This document shows, piece after piece, positions 27,546 through 37,386 of a stretch of 64,000 bases of DNA. Under the pieces are notes generated by a model. The model made no database searches, was not told the origin of the DNA, and was given only the letters and a program-made list of their open reading frames with translations. Every line of letters starts with the position of its first letter. Position 1 is the stretch's first letter. The DNA lies in NCBI RefSeq assembly GCF_021190955.1, contig NZ_JAIOAO010000005.1:489609-553608 (forward strand). The letters run 5' to 3'. Both the position numbers and the translations under genes were made by a program. The stretch comes from Parachryseolinea silvisoli (GTDB taxonomy: Bacteria; Bacteroidota; Bacteroidia; Cytophagales; Cyclobacteriaceae).

Positions 27546-27568
27546 TACACTATTCTAAAAACCCGCTT

Positions 27569-28549
27569 ATGAATGCTACACTCTTTAAACTACGCATGAT
27601 CCCCTTCATCCTGATGGTGGTCATGTCGTGCAAGCCACGCAGCGATCTAAAAGTGCAATGGAACGAGGATAAAAGCCTTCTTTCCATTCATGCTCAAAAA
27701 CAAAAGCTATCGGCTGTGCTCGATGAAATTCAATCAAAAACTTCCTTTACCGTTTTTGTACCCGGAGGCGATCCGGACTCACTCGTCACTGCATCGTTCG
27801 AAAACCAGCCGCTGAACGCGGGCCTCGACTTGCTCATCGGCAAACACCGCGGGTATACATTCGATACGAAGGGGAAAGAATTTTCCCTGGCCGGTAAAGA
27901 AGGAGTAAAAGTCGGAAGAAAGAAACCGGATAAAACGGCCACGGAACGAAAAAATAAACCCGACACAGCGGAAGTTTTCGTTCCAAAGGACCGGGAAAGA
28001 TTAAAAGGTAAAATAGATACACTACTGGCAGAAAAGCCCACGGGCCGTATAACAAAAATAGCGCCCGAGAAAGTCGAAGTACCGGAAAAGAAATCGAAGA
28101 CGGAATCCCGCAGTCCGCTCGAGCCGCAACAAGGGCAGTTCTATAAACTACGGTTACGCTTCGCCGATGACGCCATCACCATCGTGAAAGCAATCAGTGT
28201 AAAAGGTGCACTCCAACAAAACGAAGCGCCCAATCGCGACTACTTAGTCGCCTTTGAGTCGGATAATACGTTGTTGTCATTCGCTACATTTGACGATCCG
28301 CTGATTCTACACAGTTACGATCCCGATCCCAACGCCGAGCACAAGGAGCTCAAGGCAAAGCGCGCAACGGTGGACGTTTCCCTACCCGACACCTTTAGCG
28401 AGCGCGAAAAAAATAGTATCGTCGTCTCGGTCTATCAAATCACAAAGCCTCTCCCGGAGAATATTACTCCCGATACCTGGAAGAAATTCAAGCCCACGCT
28501 TAAGCAACGGGCCTCCTTTCGCCTCGCTGAAATTATCAAGAAACAATAA
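27569..28549 (+). CDS. Lipoprotein with STN-like domain, unknown function
   Basis: I choose ATG 27569 (326 residues) because it gives a clean lipoprotein signal, MNATLFKLRMIPFILMVVMS before Cys21; a longer in-frame start at 27380 would read through a terminator hairpin. Residues about 28-95 (LSIHAQKQKLSAVLDEIQSK, then PLNAGLDLLIGKHRGYTF) resemble the STN fold found in secretins and TonB receptors. A lysine-rich linker follows (about 98-190), then an unrecognised C-terminal domain. A free STN lipoprotein might interact with envelope partners, but I do not recognise a characterised family. The M64 gene starts 12 bp downstream, so the two are probably co-transcribed. Confidence 0.7.
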   Translation: MNATLFKLRMIPFILMVVMSCKPRSDLKVQWNEDKSLLSIHAQKQKLSAVLDEIQSKTSFTVFVPGGDPDSLVTASFENQPLNAGLDLLIGKHRGYTFDTKGKEFSLAGKEGVKVGRKKPDKTATERKNKPDTAEVFVPKDRERLKGKIDTLLAEKPTGRITKIAPEKVEVPEKKSKTESRSPLEPQQGQFYKLRLRFADDAITIVKAISVKGALQQNEAPNRDYLVAFESDNTLLSFATFDDPLILHSYDPDPNAEHKELKAKRATVDVSLPDTFSEREKNSIVVSVYQITKPLPENITPDTWKKFKPTLKQRASFRLAEIIKKQ

Positions 28550-28561
28550 ATCCACGTAGAT

Positions 28562-30673
28562 ATGAAATTTTATCTGCTCGTGCTGTTGAACTTCATCAGC
28601 ATCCATTTTGCCATGGCGCAACGCACCACCCTTTTACGGTCGGGCACTGCAGGCACAAAGTTTGACTTAGTCATTATTGGCGACGGCTTTCAAGCCGGCG
28701 CAGATCAAACTACTTTCAATAACTACGTTACCAATACCATCGTGCGACAAGCATTTGCCGAAGGGCCGATGTGGGAGAGTCTAAACGCTTTTAATATCTA
28801 TCGACTCAACCTCACATCACAAGAATCCGGCGTGACGCGCGTCAACGCCGACGGCGAGGTTACGGTAGAACGAAATACGGCATTGGACTACCGGTATAGC
28901 GGCGTCTGGGACCGTTGCTGGATGGAACCCGGTGATAACTCCGGCGATCTGATCAGTGACGTACTGGACGAAAACGTACCGGGATGGGACTTTGTTGTGC
29001 TGGTATTAAATGAAGCCAGTGGCGGTGGGTGCCGGCGCGGGAACCAGCTCGATGTCACGCTGGGCAGTTCCTGGTCGACCGTCGCACATGAGCTGGGGCA
29101 TATGGTTGGCAATCTTGCTGATGAATATTGCCGCGCAGGCTGCTTTTCGGGTACCGATGGACAGGTTAACGTAACCACCACCCAAACACGCAGCAGCCTG
29201 AAATGGAAAGACTTTGTCAATCCCAAAACACCCGTGCCTACCTCCCTTCGACAAGGCACCGAGCCCGAAGGCGCCTGCATCAATTACAACCAGGGTACGA
29301 AACCTGCCGGCTGGTCGGGTTCGGATGACGCGGGGCTATTCGAAGGCGCGAAATATGCTGATGCGTGTGTCTTTCGACCGGCCGAGAGCTGTCGTATGCG
29401 TTCCAACTCGCCACCTTACTGCCCGGTGTGTTACAACGGTATGAAAACACGCATGGACACCTATCATGACTATACCTTCAACGAAAGTTATGTGGGCGAT
29501 TTCGACGGCGATGGAAAAGAAGAAGTAGTCATTCACAATGACAACAGCCTGGCACTCTACAAAAGCCTCGGAACTGAAATAGAACCTTCCTGGGTTGCCA
29601 CGGGCTCCATACCGGTGTGGGACGACTTTAAAAAAGGTGACAAGTTCTTTGTCGGTGATTTTAACGGCGATGGGAAAGACGACCTGTATGTGTTCAACTA
29701 TGGCGATTGGCTATATCCGTACCTGGGCATGCTTCGATCGACCGGCAATGGCTTTGAATGCATTAAGTTATTCGAGTTGAAGCTGCCGGGCTGGGACGAT
29801 ATGAAACCCAACGATACCTTTTTTGTCGGGGACTTTGACGGTGATAAAAAAGAAGATTTATATGTCTTCAACGGCAAGGATTGGTCGATGGGCTATCTGG
29901 AAATGTTACGCAGCACGGGCACCACGCTCGCGCACGTCAAACGCTACGATCGTGATCTGCCGGGTTGGGGCGCCATGCTGGAGCACGACCAGTTCTACGT
30001 CGGCGACCTGGACGGCGACAACAGGGATGACCTGTATGTCTTTAACGGCCCGGACTGGTCCATGCCTTACCTGGAAATGCTTCGATCTACCGGCACACAG
30101 CTATCGTATCGAAAACGATTTGATGGAACGTTGCCGGGCTGGGGCGATATGCGGAAAGGCGATAAATTTTATATCGGGGATATCAATGCTGACAACAGAT
30201 CCGATGTATATGTCTTTAACGGCGTCGACTGGTCTATGGAATATTTGCTGATGCTTCGCAGTTCCGGCTCCAACCTGCACTATGTACAACGCTATGACGG
30301 CGATGTGCCCGGGTGGGATGGCCTGGCGGAGCACGACGAGTTCTACATCGGCGACGCCAACGGCGACAACAAAGACGACCTGTTCGTATTCAACACCAAC
30401 GACTGGTCTACGGAATACCTGGGCATATTACACTCGTCTGGAACGGCCCTCAACGGCCGGTGGCAGGACGATTGGATCGGCAGTTGGAACATGGGGCGCG
30501 TTGACAAATTACTCATAGGAAATTTCAACGACGGCGCGAAGTGGGACGATGTTTTTATTCGAAACAACAACTGGTTCGGGCTGCTGCGATCGTATCAATC
30601 ATACCTGGTGATGACGGCAATCCATCGGGATTGGATTCACCGGCATAAGTATCATCGGTTGGGGTGGTGGTAA
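28562..30673 (+). CDS. M64-family metallopeptidase with C-terminal seven-repeat VCBS/FG-GAP propeller
   Basis: A 703-residue secreted protein with signal peptide MKFYLLVLLNFISIHFAMAQ. The catalytic domain (about 22-300) holds AHELGHMVGNLADEYC with zinc ligands H176 and H180 and catalytic E177, the signature of the IgA-peptidase-like M64 family. Cys-rich stretches in this part suggest disulfides. Residues about 310-700 comprise seven repeats of about 57 residues beginning FFVGDFNGDGKDDLYVFN or similar, with Ca-binding-like D-x-D/N-x-D-G loops, consistent with a seven-bladed propeller. It lacks a T9SS sorting domain. Substrate unknown; the propeller may bind a glycan or protein target. Confidence 0.9.
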   Translation: MKFYLLVLLNFISIHFAMAQRTTLLRSGTAGTKFDLVIIGDGFQAGADQTTFNNYVTNTIVRQAFAEGPMWESLNAFNIYRLNLTSQESGVTRVNADGEVTVERNTALDYRYSGVWDRCWMEPGDNSGDLISDVLDENVPGWDFVVLVLNEASGGGCRRGNQLDVTLGSSWSTVAHELGHMVGNLADEYCRAGCFSGTDGQVNVTTTQTRSSLKWKDFVNPKTPVPTSLRQGTEPEGACINYNQGTKPAGWSGSDDAGLFEGAKYADACVFRPAESCRMRSNSPPYCPVCYNGMKTRMDTYHDYTFNESYVGDFDGDGKEEVVIHNDNSLALYKSLGTEIEPSWVATGSIPVWDDFKKGDKFFVGDFNGDGKDDLYVFNYGDWLYPYLGMLRSTGNGFECIKLFELKLPGWDDMKPNDTFFVGDFDGDKKEDLYVFNGKDWSMGYLEMLRSTGTTLAHVKRYDRDLPGWGAMLEHDQFYVGDLDGDNRDDLYVFNGPDWSMPYLEMLRSTGTQLSYRKRFDGTLPGWGDMRKGDKFYIGDINADNRSDVYVFNGVDWSMEYLLMLRSSGSNLHYVQRYDGDVPGWDGLAEHDEFYIGDANGDNKDDLFVFNTNDWSTEYLGILHSSGTALNGRWQDDWIGSWNMGRVDKLLIGNFNDGAKWDDVFIRNNNWFGLLRSYQSYLVMTAIHRDWIHRHKYHRLGWW
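29489..30640 (+). repeat. Seven tandem VCBS/FG-GAP coding repeats
   Basis: Repeats of about 171-174 bp inside the M64 gene. Each encodes VGD(F/L/I)(D/N)GDxK-D followed by VFN-x-x-DW, then LRS(T/S)G and PGW. The first and last units are the most divergent. Seven units fit one closed beta-propeller. Confidence 0.8.
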
Positions 30674-30681
30674 AAAAAAGT

Positions 30682-30709
30682 AAGGCCATCAAATTACTTT
30701 GATGGCCTT
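30682..30709. terminator. Bidirectional intrinsic terminator
   Basis: A perfect 12-bp stem AAGGCCATCAAA (30682-30693) / TTTGATGGCCTT (30698-30709) with loop TTAC. It is flanked by A-rich sequence on the left and T-rich sequence on the right, so it can end both the M64 transcript and the leftward susE-like transcript. Confidence 0.9.
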
Positions 30710-30726
30710 TATTTTTCCTGTATACA

Positions 30727-31182
30727 CTAACCCTTGACGGCAGGGGTTGCCGAAATAGTCACTACGTTGGAAGACGCCTCTTTTTCATTGATGGTAACTT
30801 TTGCATGCACCTGTACGCTGACGGATGCAGCTTTATCAATTTCCAAATCCAGGTTGTCCACCAGGATGTTGTTCAGCTCTACATTTGAGAATGCCTTTTC
30901 AACGGTATTGGCAGCCACGCTGACGGAGTCGGATTTTGACCCCACGGTGAAAATAACGTTGTATGCCACCAACGTGTTTTTCTCGGCCGACCAGGTAAAC
31001 TTAATAGCCTCATTGTCCGGACTGGTCATATCGATAACCACCTCGGACTTCGACGCCGAGAGTGTTCCGGTCGTCAATGGCAGAGGTTCCGGCGCGTCAA
31101 GATCCTTACTGCACGACAGTATAGCAAGGGTCAGCAGCAATAGTGCGGCCAGGCCGAAATTTCTAATTTGGTATTTCTCCAT
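30727..31182 (-). CDS. Short SusE-like lipoprotein
   Basis: A 151-residue lipoprotein (lipobox ILSC, Cys near residue 24). The mature part is a single beta-sandwich domain of the SusE N-terminal type: PLTTGTLSASKSEVVIDM, the early W in IKFTWSAEKN, then a Ser/Val-rich strand region. Full SusE/SusF proteins are 350 residues or more with extra starch-binding modules; this one has only the first domain. Immediately downstream of susD (17 bp), it is probably a surface glycan-binding accessory of this SusCD system. The ligand is unknown. Confidence 0.8.
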   Translation of the reverse strand: MEKYQIRNFGLAALLLLTLAILSCSKDLDAPEPLPLTTGTLSASKSEVVIDMTSPDNEAIKFTWSAEKNTLVAYNVIFTVGSKSDSVSVAANTVEKAFSNVELNNILVDNLDLEIDKAASVSVQVHAKVTINEKEASSNVVTISATPAVKG

Positions 31183-31199
31183 CGTTATAGTCGTTTAAA

Positions 31200-32912
31200 T
31201 TAATAACCAGGGTTAGGGTTAAGAGTGGGTGTCAAGTTTGTCACTTTTTGACCAATCGGATATATTTTCGTATGGTCATCCGCATCGGGTTGCTTATCCC
31301 ACCAGGTTCCTTTATTAAAGAAATCCCAACGAATGAGGTCTGTACGCCTTCTACCTTCGCCGATAAACTCCCGGCCCCATTCATCGATCATTTCGATGTC
31401 GGTCAGCTGACTACCATCGGGCGCATACAAACTGGTGGATCCGTCGGGGTAATTACGCTTCCGAACATCATTCAATAATATTGCAGCGCCTGCCTTGTCA
31501 CCCGCCCGGTACTTGCATTCCGCCAGCGAGTAGTATATCTCTGCGTACCGGATCTCGGCATAGGCAGACCCGAGTTTGTTCGCATCCTCCGTGGGATAAA
31601 ACGGATATTTCACAAGCCATACACCCGAGTTATCATCCGCGTGATCCATATTGGAAACTTTGTCGGCCGGCACCTGTCCGGGAGGTGTATTTTTGAAAAA
31701 GCCAACCTGGTCGCGGCTAAAAATGGTGTAGTTCTTGTTGCTCTGAACATACTTGGTTTCGCCATTTTCCACATAGGGAAGATAACCATAGAGGAACATG
31801 CCTTCACGCGTACTATTCCCAAGGTTGCGATATTTCTTCAACCGGAAGTCGTCGGGATATTTCTGAAACTTCACGAACGGCTTACCCAACGCAAAGGGGT
31901 ACTCGACGCTATCCACGTCGCGACCAGGCTGCAGGGCATATCGCGTGTTAAAGCCGAATCCCGACAGACCAAAATATTTGCCTGCCTGATGCGGTGCCAT
32001 CCATCCAAACATGCCACCGTCATAGTGCCAGTGTGTTTTGGCAAAACTGGATGGGAAGCCAAATACAGTTTCGGCCGAGGTGCTATTGGTGTAATCAAAC
32101 GGAGCATCCCAGCGAGTCTCGAGCGCGTAATTGCCGTACTCGCCGGCAATAAACTTTTCACAGATCGCGGCACACTCCGCAAACTTGTCCTGGTCGATGT
32201 AAACCTTCGCGTTGAGATACAGTCGAACTAATAGCGCGGCGGCGCCGCCTTTTGTCCAACGGCCTATCGCATCCTTGCCGAGCTGCTCACGGGTCGGAAG
32301 ACCCGGGATGGACTCGATCAGCTCTCGTTCAATAAAATCGAACACCTCCTGTGGCGACGACTGCGGCGGCATGAGCTTTTCGCCTTTCACTTTTGTGACC
32401 AGGGGAATATTTCGATACAGATCAAACGCCCGCAAGTGATACCACGCGCGCAAGGTTCGCAACTCCGCCACGAAGTCGGCCTTCTCGGCCTCTGTCAGCT
32501 CGTACCGGGCGGGGTCGATACCGTGAATATCTTCCAGGGAATTGGTTGCCAGGCTTATACCCTGGTACAGGGCGTTCCACATATCGCTGGTGTAACCGTC
32601 CTGGTCAGTCCAGGTATGATAGTGAGAGCGTTGGTACAAGCCACCGTCGAACCAATCGCCATCGCGGTTCGGCGTCATGAGCTCATCGGAGGGCAATTCC
32701 TGGGCATAGTACAAGCCACCCCCCTGGATGGACCAGTAGCCGTGCTCGAAGGATCGCAGAAAGTCGCGTATTACGTCGTCCCGGGTCTGTAAAAAATTAT
32801 CCGAGGTAATACGATCGTACAGTGTTTCTTCAAGGTCCGTACAGCTATTCGCAAAGAACATCAGCAACACACTGCATGCTATGCGGACTATAGGTTGAGT
32901 TATAGTTTTCAT
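31200..32912 (-). CDS. SusD/RagB-like surface lipoprotein
   Basis: A 570-residue SusD-family lipoprotein with lipobox FANSC (Cys near residue 24) followed by TDLEETLYDRIT. The TPR-like helical core includes LRTLRAWYHLRAFDLYRNIP, and the C-terminal region has YAEIYYSLAECKYRAGD and FIGEGRRRTDLIRWDFF, conserved SusD blocks. It follows the STN-type SusC by 15 bp and precedes the SusE-like gene. No degradative enzymes lie directly beside this trio, so the substrate cannot be guessed; the ECF/FecR system next door points to signal-dependent induction. Confidence 0.93.
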   Translation of the reverse strand: MKTITQPIVRIACSVLLMFFANSCTDLEETLYDRITSDNFLQTRDDVIRDFLRSFEHGYWSIQGGGLYYAQELPSDELMTPNRDGDWFDGGLYQRSHYHTWTDQDGYTSDMWNALYQGISLATNSLEDIHGIDPARYELTEAEKADFVAELRTLRAWYHLRAFDLYRNIPLVTKVKGEKLMPPQSSPQEVFDFIERELIESIPGLPTREQLGKDAIGRWTKGGAAALLVRLYLNAKVYIDQDKFAECAAICEKFIAGEYGNYALETRWDAPFDYTNSTSAETVFGFPSSFAKTHWHYDGGMFGWMAPHQAGKYFGLSGFGFNTRYALQPGRDVDSVEYPFALGKPFVKFQKYPDDFRLKKYRNLGNSTREGMFLYGYLPYVENGETKYVQSNKNYTIFSRDQVGFFKNTPPGQVPADKVSNMDHADDNSGVWLVKYPFYPTEDANKLGSAYAEIRYAEIYYSLAECKYRAGDKAGAAILLNDVRKRNYPDGSTSLYAPDGSQLTDIEMIDEWGREFIGEGRRRTDLIRWDFFNKGTWWDKQPDADDHTKIYPIGQKVTNLTPTLNPNPGY

Positions 32913-32927
32913 ACGCCAGTAGTAATT

Positions 32928-35900
32928 TTAGAACTTAATTTGTAAGCCAGCGATAAGCTGGGTAGACGAAGGGTAATACGGAATCGAGGTATTTATACCC
33001 GGTGTCATACCATTGACACTCACCGACTCAGGATCGCCCCCGGTGAACTTCGTAAACGTGTATAGATTTCGCGCCGTAAAATACAGTCGTACCGATGACA
33101 AAAACTCACTGGGATTTTTGAATGTATACCCCAGCGTCACATTGTCGATCTTAACAAAGTCACCCTTCTCGAGAAAATAATCCGACAGGGACGAATAAGT
33201 CTCTGCGTTGGTAAGCGCAGAATACTTGCCCCCATCGTAGGCCGAAGTCAGGACATTAACACCTCTGGGCGTTGCGGGCGTGCCCAGAAAATATGCTGCC
33301 GTATTATACAGATCATAACCAAAGGCGCCACGCAAAAATACGCTCAGGCTAAAGTTGCCGTAGGAAATAGTATTTCCCAGGCTGGCCGTGAATTTCGGGA
33401 GCCCGTTTCCAACATACTGCCGGTCCTCTCCTTTCGAGCGATTAGCCGGAATAACCTCACCCGCTTTGTTATATACCAATAACCTCCCCGTGGCATCTAT
33501 CCCGGCAGATTTCAGCATATAGAAGTTCCCGATGCGTTTCCCTTCCTCCAGGCGCTGCGCATTCAGCCCGGAGCTGCCCATGCCACCCAAGCCCGCGATA
33601 TCGGAAAAGCCCTGACCGCTGTACGTATCGTTTGAAAACGATACGAACTTGTTGCTGTTCGTGGCGCCGGCAAACGACATGGAATACGTCAATTTATCGG
33701 ATCGGTATACATCTCCCTCCAACTGGATTTCCAGCCCGGAGTTCTTCATGGTACCCACGTTCACGTACGTAGAGCCCTGGACATTCGGAGGAACGGGCGC
33801 GTCGTATGAGCCCAGCAGATCTTTGTTCCTGCGGCTATAATAGTTCAGGCTGCCGGTGAGTCGCCGGTCGAAGAGCTCAAAGTCTAACCCAATGTTCAGG
33901 TTTTCGGCCTTCTCCCACCGCAGGTTATAGTTGATATTTTGACTGGGACCCCAGACCTGGTAGTCTTTACCCAGATAGGTGTAAAAGCCATAACCCGAAT
34001 AAGTGTCCAGGGACCAATAACTGCCCAGGTCTTCACCGCCGCGGTTAAAATCCTGATTTCCCGTTACCCCAAAGTCGGCCCGAAATTTCAAATCATTGAT
34101 CGCGTCGACGGCAGGAAAGAATGCTTCATTGCTGATGCGCCAGCCGACAGAAACACCCGGGAAATTCCCCCACTTATTGTCGGCACCAAACTTAGACGAC
34201 CCTTCGCGGCGTAGGCTGGCTGACACAAAATACCTATCAGCGAAGGCATAGTTCACGCGGCCGAAAAAGGCTATGAGCGTGGCATCCGTTTTATACGACC
34301 CCAGTCGGTTTCGCGGTTCCTGCAAAATCCACGTTCCAGTACCCAGGTTATTGTAGGTCAGCACGTCGGATGGGAAATCCTCATTGGACGCGTTCATCCC
34401 CTCGTTGACGAAGTAGTTGAACGCATAGCCCCCCATAACCTCGACGTTGTGTTTATTGAGATCCAGGGTATAATTGCCGATCCACTCGAAGATTTTCTGA
34501 TCCCGTTTCTTATACTCCCGACCCGCCGTGTTTCTTCCCTGGTTGTTATTGATCCGGGTGCTGTTGTAGGAAGGCGTAAAATCAAAATCAAAGAAGTCCG
34601 ACGTTTGCTCGCTGAGACTAACCTGCGTATAGAGGTTCTTCAACAGATTGAGCCGGAACGAAGCGCTCCAGTCGAGGTATTTTCCTTCCGTACCGCTCTG
34701 AACCGTCTTTAATTCTTCCACCGGGTTAAAGACGCCGTCAAACCCGGTGCGGATGTTCAGATACCGCGCGGGATTGATGGTGTCCTGAACCGGAAGTGTC
34801 GGGTTCAGGAACAGTGCCTGGCTAAACCCATTCTTGCTGATATCATTGGACTTTAAGTAGCGCGGCGCAATCGTAATGGTGGCAACGTACAGATTATTCG
34901 CTGAGTGGTGACTCAGGTTAAGACGGGCGCCGTATTCCTCCTTGTCCGAACGCAGGTCGAGCCCCTGGGCATCACGATAATCGACGGAGATCATATAGTT
35001 CGTCAGTTCGCTGCCGCCGGATAGCTGTAGCGTATGTTTATGCGATACACCCGGTTCATGGGTAATAGCTTTCAACCAGTCTGTATTACGTCTATAATCG
35101 ACGCCGCGGCCGTGCCTCACAAAATCTTCGGCCGAAAGCACGTCCAGCGTGTTGGCCAGATAATTGAAGCTGACGTAGCCGTCATAAAAAGCTGTCGGTG
35201 TCGTCGTTCCTTTCTTGGTGGTTACCAGGATGACGCCGTTGCTGCCACGAGTACCATAGATCGCCGCCGCCGCGCCGCCCTTTAACACAGTAACCGACTC
35301 GATGTCGTTTTGGTTAAGGTTGTCTATATTTCCGCCAGGGATACCGTTGATAACGAACAACGGGCCCAGCCCTGCATTGCGTGAAGACACTCCGCGCAAC
35401 TGAAAACTGGGAGAAGAATTGGGATCGGCAGCATCCGTGTTGACGATCGACAACCCGGCTACCTTACCCTGTAGCGCCATCAATGCGCCGTTGCCGGCCA
35501 CTTGTAGAAGATCTTCCGATGACACTTGTGTAATGGCAGTAGTAACGTTTTTCCGCTGTTGCGTACCATACCCCACTACGACAACTTCATCCAGGGAGGT
35601 AATATCGGCGACCATATCGACGTCGATCACGGTACGATTGTCAATGATCACTTCTTGTGTGGTATAGCCTATAAAAGAAAACACCAGTACACCACCCTCG
35701 TCAGGAACGTTTAGGGAATACTTGCCGTCGCCGTCGGTGGTGGTACCGTTACTCGTGCCCTTGATCACAACGTTTACGCCCGGAAGCGGACTTTTACTGT
35801 CACCGTCCAGTACAGTGCCCGACACCGTACGGTCCACGGTTTCAGGTGTCGATCGGTAATTGTCGGGATTGGACGTTGCCGGGTCGAGGGGGCGATCGGA

Positions 35901-36242
35901 AAGGATAATAAATTCGCTCTGCTCGACGTACGAGATGCCGCGGGGCTTCAGCAAGGTCTCCAGTACCTCTTTTAACCGGGTACTATTGACGGCGATGGTC
36001 ACCTTTTCTTCCAGGGCTGACATGCTGCCACTGTACGCAAATCTGACCGAACTCTTACGTTCGATGCCTGAAAGCACATTCCGAATTGATTCGTTACGGT
36101 ATTTTACCGTCACCTGCAGTTCGAGAAGCTGGCCGTAATTGTCTCCGGCGAGCGCGACTCCGAAAAGGGTCATGGCAAGAGTTGCCTGAATTAGGGTAAT
36201 ACGCATAAGCTTACCGATCCAACTGATCGTAAAATTTTGCAT
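32928..36242 (-). CDS. SusC-type TonB-dependent transducer with N-terminal STN domain
   Basis: A 1104-residue transporter. After the signal region comes an STN domain (about 38-118, VKYRNESIRNVLSGIERKS), which in FecA-like systems contacts the anti-sigma factor. Then a carboxypeptidase-regulatory-like domain (VSGTVLDGDSKSPLPGVNV), the SusC signature SLDEVVVVGYGTQQRKNVTT, the plug (AAAAIYGTRGSNGVILVTTK) and the barrel ending LIAGLQIKF. The STN domain plus the adjacent fecR and sigma genes indicate surface signalling: substrate binding outside releases the sigma factor and induces this operon. The upstream gap of 187 bp to fecR probably holds the operon promoter. Confidence 0.95.
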   Translation of the reverse strand: MQNFTISWIGKLMRITLIQATLAMTLFGVALAGDNYGQLLELQVTVKYRNESIRNVLSGIERKSSVRFAYSGSMSALEEKVTIAVNSTRLKEVLETLLKPRGISYVEQSEFIILSDRPLDPATSNPDNYRSTPETVDRTVSGTVLDGDSKSPLPGVNVVIKGTSNGTTTDGDGKYSLNVPDEGGVLVFSFIGYTTQEVIIDNRTVIDVDMVADITSLDEVVVVGYGTQQRKNVTTAITQVSSEDLLQVAGNGALMALQGKVAGLSIVNTDAADPNSSPSFQLRGVSSRNAGLGPLFVINGIPGGNIDNLNQNDIESVTVLKGGAAAAIYGTRGSNGVILVTTKKGTTTPTAFYDGYVSFNYLANTLDVLSAEDFVRHGRGVDYRRNTDWLKAITHEPGVSHKHTLQLSGGSELTNYMISVDYRDAQGLDLRSDKEEYGARLNLSHHSANNLYVATITIAPRYLKSNDISKNGFSQALFLNPTLPVQDTINPARYLNIRTGFDGVFNPVEELKTVQSGTEGKYLDWSASFRLNLLKNLYTQVSLSEQTSDFFDFDFTPSYNSTRINNNQGRNTAGREYKKRDQKIFEWIGNYTLDLNKHNVEVMGGYAFNYFVNEGMNASNEDFPSDVLTYNNLGTGTWILQEPRNRLGSYKTDATLIAFFGRVNYAFADRYFVSASLRREGSSKFGADNKWGNFPGVSVGWRISNEAFFPAVDAINDLKFRADFGVTGNQDFNRGGEDLGSYWSLDTYSGYGFYTYLGKDYQVWGPSQNINYNLRWEKAENLNIGLDFELFDRRLTGSLNYYSRRNKDLLGSYDAPVPPNVQGSTYVNVGTMKNSGLEIQLEGDVYRSDKLTYSMSFAGATNSNKFVSFSNDTYSGQGFSDIAGLGGMGSSGLNAQRLEEGKRIGNFYMLKSAGIDATGRLLVYNKAGEVIPANRSKGEDRQYVGNGLPKFTASLGNTISYGNFSLSVFLRGAFGYDLYNTAAYFLGTPATPRGVNVLTSAYDGGKYSALTNAETYSSLSDYFLEKGDFVKIDNVTLGYTFKNPSEFLSSVRLYFTARNLYTFTKFTGGDPESVSVNGMTPGINTSIPYYPSSTQLIAGLQIKF

Positions 36243-36429
36243 TTTTGATAAGGTTTATTGTGAAACTACTCGTGGTGAAACATTAGCCTACCGTCTTCGG
36301 ACGGGGGGCAGAGGTGGTGCAAACACTTCTGCCTTTTTTTTAGGCTTTGGCTAGTATTGGCGTTCTAGCTCGTGTTGGGGTTGTCTTCGGGTTTATTCAT
36401 ATGTTGTTTTGTTTGGGTACGTTAATCCT

Positions 36430-37386
36430 CTATTCGCTACACCCGGTGCCGGTCAGCGTCACGATCCTTCCATTCACTTCGTAGTGTGCACGCAACGTCA
36501 GGGTTATGACGTCCAGGGTCTTCTTGAGCGATTGGTCGGTGAGATTGGCGGTGATGATACAATTGTTCATGCCAGGATCTGTCAGCGATATCGCTACATT
36601 GAACTTCTGCTCGATGCGCCGGATGGCCTCCACCATGCGTGTTTGGCTGAAATTCATGTTGTACTCCGTGCCCGAAACACTGGCCACCGATTCCTCCGGT
36701 TGTGCCTCGACCTTGGCCAGTTGCTTCATCTCTTTGCGGTATACCGCTTTCTCCGACGGTAGCACAACAATACCCTGCTGGTCGTTTTGGGCCGTCAGCG
36801 ACACCTTGCCCGTCAGTACGACTACTTCGATATCCTTTTCGTTAGACTTGATGTTAAAGCTTGTACCCAGCACGGTAGTCGTCAACTCGCCGCATTGAAT
36901 AATAAAGGGGTGGCTGGCATCTTTCGCTACTTCAAACAGCGCCTCACCGCGAAGCACAACCCGTCGGTCCTCGCCTGTAAACTTTTCCGGGTAGGTTAAG
37001 GAGCTGTTGTTCTTCAGCCATACGAGGCTTCCGTCGTCCAGGAGAACTTTGTGTACAAATCCCTCCGCGGACGAAGCCGTCAATTCTTGCAGTACCGGCC
37101 GATAACCCTGGTGTGCGGTGTACTGCCAGACTGCGAACGAGGCCGCAGCAATCAGTAAAATAGATGCTGCAATTCTCCAGACGCGCACCGGGGTCGACGT
37201 CCTACTTCCGCGCACGCCTGTCATCACCCGTTGTTTTAACCTATCGCGCTCCGCGTCTGTCCGCAGGGGGTATGCTTCGTCCTGGCCCATGGCCTCGAAC
37301 CATGCGTCCATTAACTCCTTTTCTTTTCCAGACAACAGCCCCTGCCGATACTTTTCGACAAGGCGCTCAAACTCTGATTTCTTCAT
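36430..37386 (-). CDS. FecR-family anti-sigma factor
   Basis: I place the start at ATG 37386 (318 residues, MKKSEFERLVEKYRQGLLSG); an in-frame ATG at 37461 only adds an unconserved extension. The cytoplasmic N-terminal part is followed by one membrane helix (about residues 87-107, RIAASILLIAAASFAVWQ), the FecR domain (TTVLGTSFNIKSNEKDIEVV) and a C-terminal DUF4974-type domain (TRMVEAIRRIEQKFNVAISL) that mimics STN. It should hold the ECF sigma factor encoded divergently at 37585 until the STN-type SusC signals. The divergent arrangement differs from the more usual sigma-fecR-susC same-strand order. Confidence 0.93.
   Translation of the reverse strand: MKKSEFERLVEKYRQGLLSGKEKELMDAWFEAMGQDEAYPLRTDAERDRLKQRVMTGVRGSRTSTPVRVWRIAASILLIAAASFAVWQYTAHQGYRPVLQELTASSAEGFVHKVLLDDGSLVWLKNNSSLTYPEKFTGEDRRVVLRGEALFEVAKDASHPFIIQCGELTTTVLGTSFNIKSNEKDIEVVVLTGKVSLTAQNDQQGIVVLPSEKAVYRKEMKQLAKVEAQPEESVASVSGTEYNMNFSQTRMVEAIRRIEQKFNVAISLTDPGMNNCIITANLTDQSLKKTLDVITLTLRAHYEVNGRIVTLTGTGCSE

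Noticed and set aside
36309..36341. Hairpin plus T-run between susC and fecR as a terminator
   Set aside because: The T-run is on the plus strand, but both flanking genes are transcribed leftwards, so it cannot terminate them in the usual way.
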